A DNA stretch of 36,290 nt from contig JBLHKZ010000021.1 in assembly GCA_047618185.1 (NCBI GenBank), positions 1 to 36,290 of the forward strand, written 5' to 3'. The position numbers and the translations under genes are program-made. Of this stretch, positions 1 through 9,426 are shown piece by piece. This stretch comes from JAYPEY01 sp047618185 (GTDB lineage Bacteria > Verrucomicrobiota > Verrucomicrobiia > Limisphaerales > JAYPEY01). Numbering within the stretch: the stretch's first letter is position 1; each line of letters begins with the position of its first letter. The notes under the pieces were generated by a model. It saw nothing but the letters and a program-made list of their open reading frames with translations, had not been told where the DNA came from and did no database searches.

Positions 1-2788
1 CGATGGCTCCCGGAATCGGCATGCCGGTGGTCGGATCAAGGAATTGGTTGGTCGCGCCAACGACTTCGGAGAAATCGCCTGAGCCGTTGAAGGAGTTGCC
101 GCGATAGATATCGCCGGTCAATACGTTGCTGAGAACCAGATCGAGATCGTTGACGAGCTTGATGGACGAGGCGGGATTGCCGGGGGGATCCGTCCAGACG
201 AGTGAGATGCGCAACGGAGCGTTGGTCACTTCAGCGGCGACCACGAGATCGTACTCATGCGCAAAATCCGAGGGCAGCGAGTTGCTTCCAGTCTGATCGT
301 ACATCTGAATCGGCCAGCGGTTGGGGTCTGTCTCCGTAGCCATGATGGGCGGGATCGCGCGCACGAGGCTCGGCATGCCCCAGCCCTGGTAGTTGATCGA
401 AGACTCCATGTTGTAGTCGTAAAGCTGGCTGACCGAGCGGGCGCTGTTGATGATCAGCGCCTTCATCATGGCCGCGCTGTTAGTGCGACGCAGATTCGGG
501 TCGGTGAGAACATTCGTCCCTTCGAAGAACTCCTGCATCAACGCCAGCATGCCGGTAACGGCGGGCGCCGAGAAACTGGTGCCGCTCGGACCATAACGAT
601 AGGGAGAGGCGGGCACGGGATTATGAGCGCTGACGCGTTCGTTCAAATTGCTGAGCGCCCGGTTGAAATCCTGCGCACAATTCGTGACCGTCAGGACCAT
701 CGCCATATCGAAGGTGATTTCGATGCCCGCGTTGGTGTTCTCGATATCGATGTACCACAGCCCCACGCCCGCGGGCGTCAGTTCGAACTGCGTCAAGTCC
801 GAGCCCGCGAGCATCGTCGGGTCCAACGAGGGATCGGGAGCGGTGTTGGTATACACGTTAAGATTGAAACTGGCCGGAATCTGATTGGCGGGATTGATCA
901 GGAAATTCGTGGCATTGATTGGCACCAGGTTGACGAAGGATTGCACCTGGAGAGGAGCGATCGTGACATTGCTGAAGGTCACATAGATGAAATCCACATT
1001 GCCGGCGGTATACGCGGTGGCGGAGTCCCAGTCCCGGGAGCGCGTGGATACGTGGAACGATCCGGGCGCGACGAGATCCGGCTTGAAACGCCCGGCCAGA
1101 CCTTCGTCGCCGGGATCGACATTGCCCCGGCTTGAAAAACTGGCGACCTGATTGGAGGAGTCCGTGCGACCGCGATAAATCGCCGACATGTTGGTGATGC
1201 AGGTGTTCGTCACCGAGATTGTCGTGAGCGTGAATTCATTAGTGATATCGCGAAGGGTCTCGGTCGCGCCCACCGTAATGCCGTTCTTCAGCGTAGAAGG
1301 CGTGGGAATACGATCGGACAATCCTCCGGAGCCGGAATCGCTGCCAAAGCCGCTGTTGCCGGCCGCGAAAACAGGAAGCGTCTGCTGCATGCCCGGGTGA
1401 GCGGGAATGGCGTCTCGGACGCGAGCGTCGTGGATCGCGGCGTTCGCGTCGTAAGTGCGCACGGCGTCGAAGCCCCAACTGTTGTTGATGAGCAGCGTGT
1501 TGGTTCGCCCAAAAATAAAGAGATTGGTGCGCGCGGGAATTTCACTGAAATCGCTTTCACTGAAACCGCCGTTGATGTTCAGGCCGAAGATGCTCGCTTC
1601 GGGCGCCATGCCTCGGAAATTAGCCATGTTCGTCGATCCATGAATCGACTGTGAACCGTCCCCCAGGGTTGTGACCGTCGGCCCTCCCACTCCGCTGGCG
1701 GCAATGATTCCGGCAACAAACGTAAAGTGTCCGGCGGTGTCGTTGGTTCCCGTGAGCGGCCCCACACTGACGCGGTTCGTGGTGAGGTTCGGATGCCCGG
1801 CATCAACGCCGTTCTGATCGTTGACCGCCACCAGCACGTTGGTTCCGGTCAGGTTCAGGTGATTATCTAGCGCGATGGAGTTGGTGGAAACGTGCAGAAT
1901 GGTGCGGGTGAGATCGTTCATCAGCACCTTGTCCGTGTGTCGTTCGACGCCCTGCACTTCAGGCATCATCGCCAGGTCCGTCCAGATGGCGATTTCAGGC
2001 AACACGATCAGCGAGGGGCCGAAGGGCGTATCTTCCTCGGAGAGAATCTGCGTTCCCGTCCCGGCCAGGATTTCGAGAGCCTTGTCCCGCTCGCCGGGAA
2101 ACAGCGTCACCCGCATGCGTCCGCCAAACGGAGGCAACTCGCGATTGACCGCGTAGCCCAGCAGCTTGGTGTCGAGTTTGTAGTAGGGCTCATAGGGCAG
2201 GACCCGATGCACGAGCGACGAACTCTGGATCCGCTGTGCCGCCGCCGGCTCGGCGCGAACGACGTAGGTGTTATGCGGGATGTAGGCGCCGGGGGCAAAA
2301 GTCGCACCGGACTCGCGCAGCATTTGAAGGAATCTCGGAGTGATGCCGCCCCTCGCCTGCACAAGGTAGGCGCCGGCGTTTTTCCCGGCCTTCAATCCGT
2401 CCGGGATCGGCATCCCGCGAACCGGTGCGTCGGTGTCGATAAACGCATTGCGCAGCAGGATGGCCCTGTCCCGACGCATCAACTCGCTAAATTTCTTGCC
2501 GGTGTTGCTGAGACGATGAGGGTTGGACTCGGTCGCATGCGCGTGAACGACCTTGGGATTCACTTTAACCCCGGGAATCGATCCGTAGTAACTGACGATG
2601 CTCGACGAGCCCTGAGTCGACTTCGCGACCGGCGCGACCGGCGCCGGAACGGCCGCGACTTCCACTCGCTGAACGCGATCCGACGATTCAGCGATGCGCT
2701 GTTCCAGCGACCTCTGCCAGAGGAAAACCGCCGCCAGAAAGACGAGCAGGCACAACGAAAACCAGAGGATGGGTCTAAATCGCTTCAT
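1..2788 (-). CDS. KP-43-type subtilisin-like serine protease (peptidase S8), C-terminus beyond window
   Basis: Secreted or membrane-anchored endopeptidase; 929 codons are visible and the frame is still open at position 1. An N-terminal hydrophobic segment (residues 7-24) follows KRFR and is a signal or anchor. Residues about 95-200 look like the prodomain found in front of fervidolysin-like proteases (YLVQARG, then VVRAEP). The catalytic triad is visible: Asp324 in VAVNDQNGVD, His354 in GHFTFVAGII, Ser738 in GTSFSAPAVTG, plus the oxyanion region FAAGNSG. The usual GHGTHVAG around the histidine is changed to GHFTFVAG. After the catalytic domain comes a beta-barrel segment (RISLVWTDPPG, LVNDLDLVL) typical of the KP-43 group. 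The start at 2788 lies 2 bases after the stop of a small upstream ORF and it closes the pseudopilin operon, so a role as secretion cargo or in pseudopilus maturation is inferred from context only. Confidence 0.9.
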   Translation of the reverse strand, partial: MKRFRPILWFSLCLLVFLAAVFLWQRSLEQRIAESSDRVQRVEVAAVPAPVAPVAKSTQGSSSIVSYYGSIPGVKVNPKVVHAHATESNPHRLSNTGKKFSELMRRDRAILLRNAFIDTDAPVRGMPIPDGLKAGKNAGAYLVQARGGITPRFLQMLRESGATFAPGAYIPHNTYVVRAEPAAAQRIQSSSLVHRVLPYEPYYKLDTKLLGYAVNRELPPFGGRMRVTLFPGERDKALEILAGTGTQILSEEDTPFGPSLIVLPEIAIWTDLAMMPEVQGVERHTDKVLMNDLTRTILHVSTNSIALDNHLNLTGTNVLVAVNDQNGVDAGHPNLTTNRVSVGPLTGTNDTAGHFTFVAGIIAASGVGGPTVTTLGDGSQSIHGSTNMANFRGMAPEASIFGLNINGGFSESDFSEIPARTNLFIFGRTNTLLINNSWGFDAVRTYDANAAIHDARVRDAIPAHPGMQQTLPVFAAGNSGFGSDSGSGGLSDRIPTPSTLKNGITVGATETLRDITNEFTLTTISVTNTCITNMSAIYRGRTDSSNQVASFSSRGNVDPGDEGLAGRFKPDLVAPGSFHVSTRSRDWDSATAYTAGNVDFIYVTFSNVTIAPLQVQSFVNLVPINATNFLINPANQIPASFNLNVYTNTAPDPSLDPTMLAGSDLTQFELTPAGVGLWYIDIENTNAGIEITFDMAMVLTVTNCAQDFNRALSNLNERVSAHNPVPASPYRYGPSGTSFSAPAVTGMLALMQEFFEGTNVLTDPNLRRTNSAAMMKALIINSARSVSQLYDYNMESSINYQGWGMPSLVRAIPPIMATETDPNRWPIQMYDQTGSNSLPSDFAHEYDLVVAAEVTNAPLRISLVWTDPPGNPASSIKLVNDLDLVLSNVLTGDIYRGNSFNGSGDFSEVVGATNQFLDPTTGMPIPGAI

Positions 2789-2790
2789 AA

Positions 2791-3021
2791 CTACATTCCC
2801 GCAAGCACACCACGCGCGCCCTCAGACAGATCCATCGCGTCCGCCGAGTCCGCCTGACGAACGTCGCAATGAAATTCTTCGATTTCCCAGGCGACGATCG
2901 CGATCGGAGTCGCGTCCTGATCGGTCCCGCCGCGCCGCGAACATTGAGAGCGGCTCCGCGCTCGCATTCGAGCGGGAAGCTTCGACATACGAAGTTGTCC
3001 GGTGATGGTTCGCGCTCTCAT
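2791..3021 (-). CDS. small hypothetical protein (76 aa) between pseudopilin K and the protease
   Basis: This frame fits exactly into the space between two certain genes: its ATG lies 2 bases after the stop of the giant pseudopilin gene (TAAGCATG, the same junction as at 10400) and its TAG stop lies 2 bases before the ATG of the subtilisin gene. The first 35 residues are Arg/Ser-rich and unconvincing; the second half (PIAIVAWEIEEFHCDV, then an acidic stretch) looks like a real protein and uses GC-rich third positions like its neighbours. There is no Shine-Dalgarno, so translation would rely on coupling. No family is recognised. It could be a chance ORF in a 235-base spacer. Confidence 0.45.
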   Translation of the reverse strand: MRARTITGQLRMSKLPARMRARSRSQCSRRGGTDQDATPIAIVAWEIEEFHCDVRQADSADAMDLSEGARGVLAGM

Positions 3022-3023
3022 GC

Positions 3024-6000
3024 TTATTCGGCGAACAGCAGATTGTGGTCCTCAATCACGGCGCGCGGCACTGTGGTGACTCGATGAACGCCCTGTCCAA
3101 AGTCGTTGTTGGCCAGGTTGACAATTGAATTCCCATCTTGAGTCAGGGAAATCTGAAAGTCATCCGCTCTCGCGTTTGCGACGTAGTAAATCCGACCCGC
3201 TTCGAGCGGCGGGGGCAGGTAATCGCCGGCGGTCGTGCCGGTGTAGAACCGAATCGGCGTGCCGTCGATGCGGGCCATCATGCGTTGCGAATGCCGGAGC
3301 CGAAAACCGATCTTGTTGATGCGAATTCGATTCTGCAGAAGCAGGTCGTAAACGGGAGGATTGGGCGCCGCAATATTTTGCGGATTGGTTCGAATTTCAT
3401 AGAGCGACCGGAAGCTGTTTGGACCGAAACCAAACACCGGATTCACTCCCTCAATCCGCACGGACGATTTCGCGGAAACCTCGGCTGTCACCTGATAATT
3501 TGTAACCAAGCCTCGTAGAGGTCCGGCCGTCAGAATGACCGAACGTCGCGCCGGCTTGAGAGCCTGCCCCCAGGTGTAGATGGTAAGCTGCGGATGATCC
3601 TCCATCTTCAACAGCCCCATAAGCTGCTGTGGCAGCCGCTCGTAGACATAATCCGGAATGCCATTTTGCTCCTGATCGGAATAAAACTCATCACCCAGTT
3701 GCCCCCGGTAGATGACGGGCGAGGAATTTGTGATATTGGCCGAAACAGGATTCTGATTGAGGGAGTTGGAATTCGTTTCACCTATGCTCAATTCCGCGAC
3801 TCCAAGAATCTGTCCTAAATTGGTGAACACGCCGTTTTTCTGTTGGCTTCGGTAGCGGTGAATGCCGTCGACGATGGTTCGCACAGCGACTTCACGGGGA
3901 TCCAGAACATACGAGCCCAGGCCGTTGCCGAGCGTGGCAAAGCCGTTGGTCCCCGGGCCAATTTCGAAATCGTCAATCGTATTGGTCAGCAACATCAGAC
4001 CTGAAAGCGCGGCATACCAGGCGGCGCTGTTCGTCTGGTTGATCGAGAGCAACCCGCGGGCTGCGGACGGAACAGGGGCCGCCGTGAAAAGATCCATCAA
4101 CTCCCAGTCGTTGGTCGGATGAGTCAGCGACGTGCCCGCCCATTGACGCCAGGACAGATCGGGCAATCCATTGGGCTCGATCAGCGGAGCCATGTGAGCC
4201 TTGAGATAAACCGTCTGCCAGTGCGTGCCTCGATGGATGCGGCCCAGCCAACCGGCATGGGCCATCTTGTGCGTCGGGAAATTCCAGTCATCCGACCAGC
4301 GCACGCCAGGGTCCTTGATCGTATGATTGTAGGCAATGTGCTCGGGTTCCGAATTCGTGCCGAATATGCGGCCCGGAATCCGCCGCCCGCCCCAGGGATT
4401 GTAGCGTCGGTTGAGACCGGCAAAGGTGTTAGTCAGAATGGTCGGCAAGCTGGGTGGTTCGACGACCTCAACGATGACCGGCCGATTCGGATCCGTCAGA
4501 TCCTGGCGAGTATAGTGGACCAGAGGATCGTTGGCGCCCCAGGAGGTCGACGTGAACAACGAGCGCAACGCCTGAAAGGGAGCCTGTGTGTTCGTTCTCG
4601 TGTCGGAGCGATTGAAGAAGGTTCGGAACCGTTCCGCCTGTTCGGCCGTGGGCGCCAGGTCTTCAAAGCCCTTCCATTCCGTCTCGCTGATGCCGCGATA
4701 CCCCCCGGCGTAAAGCAGCTGTTCCAACACCCCAAACGTGGGCACCGTGATATCATTGGTGCCGCCCGGCCGGTTCGTCTCCCACAAGCCAGACAGCGAG
4801 GTGCGATTGAGCAGTTCGCGGGTCAAATCGAAATAGCTGGTCAGATCGTTGAGGCTGACGACATCGATGACCTGGTTCTGAGCCGCGTCGACGATCCAAA
4901 AGGCCATTCGATGTGTGGCCGTGAAATGCCAGTCCGGGCTGTCGAAGACCGATATCGACGGCCGATCAAATGTCCGATTCGTGAACGGACCACCGATCGG
5001 CACGAAATACTCCGGGACGCCCGAGCGGACGAACTGCGAACCCGCCATCAAGGTTTCCGTGCGAGAGCCCAACGGGACGAAGAACCCGCCTCCCAATACG
5101 CCGGCGCCCAGGGTGTAATTCGTGACAAAGGTCGATGGCGCGAACTCCTTGAGCACCACGCCGCCGGAATTGGTGATCCGCCCCAGAACGGAGTGGCGGA
5201 AATGTATTTGCAGCGGATTGGGATAGGCCTGCGTATAGGAATTCCACGCCTCGCCGACGATGCGATTCGTAATCCCCAGCGTATACATCAGGTTCGTCCT
5301 GAATGTGCGATTGGTGCCCGATATAGCCTTGGTGACTTCAATCTTGCGGCCAATGGTAACGCGCGAAAGCAGACCCAGTTCATTGAAATTCGGCAGTCCT
5401 TTCTTGGCGCCCACGACCAACGACACGCCGAGGAGATTCGCGTTCGGGCCGGATGACACCACGTTGGTCGCCATGGCGTCGCGCAACACGACCAAATGGT
5501 TGTTGTTGGAATCATTCAGATCGAGCCACTGGTTCGCCAGGTAATTGGTGCCGAACTGATGCACGTAGTTGGTGATCTGAACCCGCAGCACGCCGCCCAT
5601 CGCGTTTGTAATCACATCGAACTGAGGCCGGAACACCGAGGGCATATGCGGAAGAATCGTCCATGACGTGGGCTCCCTGTTCGGCGAGACACCGGCCGTC
5701 GAACCGGCCGTCGTCTCGTAGGCAAGGCCGGCGAAAAGGACGCGATTACCGACGACATAGCCGACGCTCGGCTGCCACTCGGGATAATTCTGGCCGGTGG
5801 TTGCGTCGTAGATATTGGCGGCAAGCTGCAGCGTCTGATGAACCGCAGAGGTGTAGAGATTGCTCCGGGTGCCGCTGTCCCAGACCGGAATGGCGACCGT
5901 CGAACGAAGCCCCTGATTGTTGGCGCGAGTGTCCTGAAACGACAGGCCGAAGCGTTTCTTCAGGAGCGTGTCGGCGACAAATCCAAAAAAGTAATTGGTG

Positions 6001-7538
6001 ACGCCATTAATGTCCGCCTGAAGCCAGGGAACAAATCCGTTCTGTCGCTCCGGCCACATGTCCAACAAGTGCTGGGGCCGGTTGTAGTTGGTCCATTGGC
6101 CGTTGATGTTCTGAGAGGTGTTCTCCGGAAGAAAGTTCAGGTAATTGAGGTTGAACTTGTTCGGCTCCGGATCCTTGGAGTCCGTACCCATCTGCGCCAT
6201 GAGTCGGTAGAAAGTGTAGCGATCGTGATGGCCGGCAAGGGCGCCATGAACGCGTAGTCGATCGGTGAAATTCTGGTAGACGGTGTTTACCGTCGGATCT
6301 TGTTTGAGCAGCTCCTGAATATCAAAGAAGGGGCTGGGCATCGGGCTGGCAAACCAGGGCGAATTGTTGCCGGTCGGATCGAGCAGCCCAAGGTCGTCGC
6401 CGTTAATGAGATTTCCGGTTCCGCCAGACAGCCCCAGCGAGAGGCTCGGCGTGAGGGCCAGCGGTCCGTTGCCATACATGTCGAAGTGATTGGCCGTTTG
6501 CCAGAAGTAGGAGGGCTGCGCGGGTAACCCGAGCGGATACTGATCGGCGAAGGAGAAGAGATTTCCGAAATCAAACGAATCGGACGGAGAAAACTGATAG
6601 CGGGCGCGGGACAGGTCGCGAGCGTGGTTGAATGCGTCGCCATTGTTGGCAAAATAGAGCTGATAGTCGTACTGACTGCCGGTTCGATTCCAAGCGGCTC
6701 CGTTGAGCTCAACGAGAAATCCGGCCATGTTCAATTCCCAGTCGCCAACGCCGTGATTGCGACGATAGCCCTCCTCTACCGCGCTGGGGCTCGATTGGCC
6801 CAACAACCGCGCCTGATTGTGAATGCGATTTATGTCGAGCGACTTGCTGGTCGGCATGACGAGGTAGGCGTAGCGACCGACAAAGCGGTTCGTGCCGGTA
6901 TGGTTCGTATAGGGTTTGTCCAAAATGCCGAGCCAATGCGGATCGCCGACGCGAAGCAAGCCGGCCGTGACCGTCTCCACCCCCCCCGGATAATTGGTGT
7001 TGAGCACGAGTCTCGTCGGCTCGAACTGCCCATTCCGATTAAAATCGACGAAATGACGGAATTCCTGACCGCCCATGGTGCGATCGATGGTCTCCCTGCC
7101 GCTGGCATCGCGGCTGCGATCCACATTGACGTAGACCGGAACCCGCGGGTCGTCGTGGAGGTTGAGAAGATTCCGCACGGTGTCGGCCGCGTTCAACGGC
7201 CCGCCTTCGTAATCGCCTGCGCTGTTGTTTCGGTAGCTGGCGTTCGCATAGCTGGCGACGCCGGGCACCAGTCCGCCGGGACGCTCGTAGTTTGTGGAGA
7301 CGATAAAATTGTAGAAATGCCGCGAATTGGTCGAAAGCATCTGGGTGAACACATCGCTCACGGCTCGATCGACCGCTCCCCTGCCAATCTCCTCTGCGAT
7401 CGTGATCTCGGTCTGCACCTGGACGGTGGCGCGCTCCTGCCGCGTGAGGGTAAGAAAGGCCACGGACAGAAAGGTGACCAACGACAGCATGATGAGCGTC
7501 GTGATCAGGGCGATTCCGCGTTCGTCTTGACGATTCAT
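3024..7538 (-). CDS. giant GspK/PilX-like pseudopilin (Verru_Chthon cassette protein A-like), 1504 aa
   Basis: The N-terminus (MNRQDERG then IALITTLIMLSLVTFLSVAFL) is a class III prepilin signal: a short basic leader ending in Gly, then a hydrophobic helix. The +5 position is Thr, not Glu, as in GspK, which caps the pseudopilus tip. Family GspK is about 330 residues, so this is roughly four times longer. Near residues 1210-1240 is the segment VDGIHRYRSQ...FTNLGQILGV, which I recognise from GspK and Verru_Chthon A proteins. Embedded modules are a possible CBM5/12-like carbohydrate-binding stretch at about residues 583-625 (WQPSVGYVVGNRVLFAG...YET) and a C-terminal stretch at about 1440-1480 (LEAGRIYYVANARADDFQIS) like modules in phage structural proteins. 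Its start overlaps the preceding PulJ-like gene by 4 bases (ATGA). Probable job: tip or surface component of the pseudopilus. The long plus-strand ORFs opposite are shadows. Confidence 0.88.
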   Translation of the reverse strand: MNRQDERGIALITTLIMLSLVTFLSVAFLTLTRQERATVQVQTEITIAEEIGRGAVDRAVSDVFTQMLSTNSRHFYNFIVSTNYERPGGLVPGVASYANASYRNNSAGDYEGGPLNAADTVRNLLNLHDDPRVPVYVNVDRSRDASGRETIDRTMGGQEFRHFVDFNRNGQFEPTRLVLNTNYPGGVETVTAGLLRVGDPHWLGILDKPYTNHTGTNRFVGRYAYLVMPTSKSLDINRIHNQARLLGQSSPSAVEEGYRRNHGVGDWELNMAGFLVELNGAAWNRTGSQYDYQLYFANNGDAFNHARDLSRARYQFSPSDSFDFGNLFSFADQYPLGLPAQPSYFWQTANHFDMYGNGPLALTPSLSLGLSGGTGNLINGDDLGLLDPTGNNSPWFASPMPSPFFDIQELLKQDPTVNTVYQNFTDRLRVHGALAGHHDRYTFYRLMAQMGTDSKDPEPNKFNLNYLNFLPENTSQNINGQWTNYNRPQHLLDMWPERQNGFVPWLQADINGVTNYFFGFVADTLLKKRFGLSFQDTRANNQGLRSTVAIPVWDSGTRSNLYTSAVHQTLQLAANIYDATTGQNYPEWQPSVGYVVGNRVLFAGLAYETTAGSTAGVSPNREPTSWTILPHMPSVFRPQFDVITNAMGGVLRVQITNYVHQFGTNYLANQWLDLNDSNNNHLVVLRDAMATNVVSSGPNANLLGVSLVVGAKKGLPNFNELGLLSRVTIGRKIEVTKAISGTNRTFRTNLMYTLGITNRIVGEAWNSYTQAYPNPLQIHFRHSVLGRITNSGGVVLKEFAPSTFVTNYTLGAGVLGGGFFVPLGSRTETLMAGSQFVRSGVPEYFVPIGGPFTNRTFDRPSISVFDSPDWHFTATHRMAFWIVDAAQNQVIDVVSLNDLTSYFDLTRELLNRTSLSGLWETNRPGGTNDITVPTFGVLEQLLYAGGYRGISETEWKGFEDLAPTAEQAERFRTFFNRSDTRTNTQAPFQALRSLFTSTSWGANDPLVHYTRQDLTDPNRPVIVEVVEPPSLPTILTNTFAGLNRRYNPWGGRRIPGRIFGTNSEPEHIAYNHTIKDPGVRWSDDWNFPTHKMAHAGWLGRIHRGTHWQTVYLKAHMAPLIEPNGLPDLSWRQWAGTSLTHPTNDWELMDLFTAAPVPSAARGLLSINQTNSAAWYAALSGLMLLTNTIDDFEIGPGTNGFATLGNGLGSYVLDPREVAVRTIVDGIHRYRSQQKNGVFTNLGQILGVAELSIGETNSNSLNQNPVSANITNSSPVIYRGQLGDEFYSDQEQNGIPDYVYERLPQQLMGLLKMEDHPQLTIYTWGQALKPARRSVILTAGPLRGLVTNYQVTAEVSAKSSVRIEGVNPVFGFGPNSFRSLYEIRTNPQNIAAPNPPVYDLLLQNRIRINKIGFRLRHSQRMMARIDGTPIRFYTGTTAGDYLPPPLEAGRIYYVANARADDFQISLTQDGNSIVNLANNDFGQGVHRVTTVPRAVIEDHNLLFAE

Positions 7539-8569
7539 TTAAAACCTCGGTCGTTGCGGGTCCGCACGGGCACCCGCTGTCGAAACATCAGCACATTTCC
7601 GGCCGCTCGACGCAGGATATTACTGGCGCCGACTCCGCCCGGGATGGCGCGCGCCAGCCCCAGCGTCTTGGGCTCCAGGACGCCCATCTCAATCGTGATG
7701 TGCGAGGGGCTTTGCCCGTTCGTGAGCGTCACGAAATCGGCGGGGTCGTTGTCTCTGAGAGTGATGTTGTTCAACGTGTCGACGAACGGGACCAGCGCTC
7801 CATTGGTGTAGCAACCCACCCGCATGTGCATGATCCCGTCGGCAACCCGCTGTATGCTTGAAAAGTCTCTCGAGGCCGAGGGATCGTCGACCGTGCTGCC
7901 CGTGGTGGGATTGACGAAGAAATTGGCGATGTTCGTCTGCAGGAACTCATTGTCCATCCGGAGGTAATTCATCTTCATCTCAAAGCGATAGAGCGAACCG
8001 ACTCCCTGCTGCCAGAGTATGGCATCCGCCGGACGCGGCACCATGCCCCGGCTCGGTTCGGCGGTCGCCCGCACGAAATAACCGGTGCATTTCCAGTCGA
8101 GGCCTTCCCGCGTCAGGAAAAAGAAATCCTGCAATTGATGCTGCTGCGTCTCTCCGCCAATCAGGTCTTGCTGCAGATACCGCTTATCCTTCGGCCGTCC
8201 GTTAGGGAAGTAATACCATGGACGCGCCGCATAAAACGGCGCGTTGGTGTTCGCGGCGACATAGAAATTAGTGCTGAAAACCCGGTAGCGCGCGGTCGGA
8301 GGCTGGCTGTAGTTGGTCGCGTAATAGACGCCCGCTGCCGCGACTTCGTCCACCTGGCTGAGAATGACGCGAAAGGCCGAGCGCCCGGTCTCCTGCACGT
8401 CGATTTCCTCTCCGCCTCGAAGCAAGGCCTTCTGCGTCTGTTCGAACATCGAGTACAGCCCCAGAATGATCACCGTCAAGATCGCCATCGACACCATCAA
8501 TTCCAGCAGGGTCATGCCCCGCCGGCATCGATTCGCCGATTGCCGCGTCATGAGCGTCAGAAGTTTCAT
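7535..8569 (-). CDS. PulJ/GspJ-like prepilin N-terminal methylation protein (Verru_Chthon C-like)
   Basis: 344 residues. The leader MKLLTLMTRQSANRCRRG is followed by MTLLELMVSMAILTVIILGLYSMF, a class III prepilin cleavage site with Glu at +5 and a hydrophobic polymerisation helix. A basic-acidic segment (ALLRGGEEIDVQETGR) follows, then a globular domain with no other recognisable motif. Length and N-terminus resemble minor pseudopilin GspJ and Verru_Chthon cassette protein C. It shares 4-base ATGA overlaps with the gene upstream (286 aa) and the one downstream (giant GspK-like), which implies one mRNA with coupled translation. Predicted minor pseudopilin in the inner membrane and periplasm; it needs a prepilin peptidase that is not in this window. 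Confidence 0.85.
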   Translation of the reverse strand: MKLLTLMTRQSANRCRRGMTLLELMVSMAILTVIILGLYSMFEQTQKALLRGGEEIDVQETGRSAFRVILSQVDEVAAAGVYYATNYSQPPTARYRVFSTNFYVAANTNAPFYAARPWYYFPNGRPKDKRYLQQDLIGGETQQHQLQDFFFLTREGLDWKCTGYFVRATAEPSRGMVPRPADAILWQQGVGSLYRFEMKMNYLRMDNEFLQTNIANFFVNPTTGSTVDDPSASRDFSSIQRVADGIMHMRVGCYTNGALVPFVDTLNNITLRDNDPADFVTLTNGQSPSHITIEMGVLEPKTLGLARAIPGGVGASNILRRAAGNVLMFRQRVPVRTRNDRGFK

Positions 8570-9426
8570 GGCTGGATGCGTCCGTATTGAAACGGATGGA
8601 AAAAGTAATTACTGCTTTGGTTGCCCGGGGCCGGATCGGTGTCCGGCGCTGGAAGAAGCTGACCAGCGACCGTCGTGCGAAAGACTTTACGCCCCCTGCC
8701 CACCTTCTCCAAGATCGGGTTGGGCGGACCGATGACCGGCCATTGGAATACCAGCCGGATATCGTAAAGATTCCTGGAGAGAAGTCCCGAACCCGGGGGG
8801 CTTCCGATCCGAGTATGCGGAATGATTTCGCAGGTAACGATATAACTGAACGCAAGCTTGCGGGCCTTGTCCGCCTCCAGCGCCAGCGAACCGCCGCTGT
8901 TCGCGAGGAAGCGAGCCCTGTGACTCACATTTATGACCGCGGTGCCGGTGAAAGGAGGAGGGTTGGTCAGGTTGCGGGGCCAACTCAAATGCCCAATAAT
9001 ATCTCGTGCGCCAGAATGGTATTCATACTGCGAAAAACTGCCCGGCAATCCCGTCACATCCGTCCGGGGGGTCAGGCCAAAGGCGGTGTTGAATCCGGTC
9101 GGAACCGCGCCCGTCGGCAAGGGACCGGTCAATACCGGATAATAGGGATCGAATGTCGGTCCGTATTGGAATCGGGTTTGTATATACTCCAGATTGGCGG
9201 CCAAATTGTGGACGTTGGTGGCGCCGGTGCGGATCGCTTCCAGCAAGAGTGGCGCGTCCTGGTTGATACTCGTCTCCTGCCGATTCTCTTTCTGCACCTG
9301 CAGCCCGGTGGGGAGCACACCGATGATCGCCACGAGCGCGAACGCCACCACCGCAATGGAAATCGCGATTTCGACCAGCGTAAAACCGGAGTTCGCTCGC
9401 GTCGTGTTAGTGTCTTTGACGTTCAT
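8566..9426 (-). CDS. PilV/GspI-like prepilin N-terminal methylation protein (Verru_Chthon B-like)
   Basis: 286 residues. The leader ends NSG and is followed by FTLVEIAISIAVVAFALVAIIGVL, with Glu at +5. The run VLPTGLQVQKENRQETSINQDAPLLLEAIRTG just after the helix is characteristic of Verru_Chthon cassette protein B in my recollection of that family. The rest is a Pro/Gly/Asn-rich globular domain. The ATGA overlaps at both ends tie it to the GspH-like gene upstream and the PulJ-like gene downstream. Predicted minor pseudopilin. Assignment to GspI, PilV or Verru_Chthon B is by N-terminus, length and position rather than by a specific catalytic motif. Confidence 0.83.
   Translation of the reverse strand: MNVKDTNTTRANSGFTLVEIAISIAVVAFALVAIIGVLPTGLQVQKENRQETSINQDAPLLLEAIRTGATNVHNLAANLEYIQTRFQYGPTFDPYYPVLTGPLPTGAVPTGFNTAFGLTPRTDVTGLPGSFSQYEYHSGARDIIGHLSWPRNLTNPPPFTGTAVINVSHRARFLANSGGSLALEADKARKLAFSYIVTCEIIPHTRIGSPPGSGLLSRNLYDIRLVFQWPVIGPPNPILEKVGRGRKVFRTTVAGQLLPAPDTDPAPGNQSSNYFFHPFQYGRIQP

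Noticed and set aside
4119..7811. Long plus-strand reading frames (445 and 395 codons)
   Set aside because: They lie fully opposite the giant pseudopilin gene, have no recognisable motifs and show the Arg-rich composition of antisense frames in GC-rich DNA.
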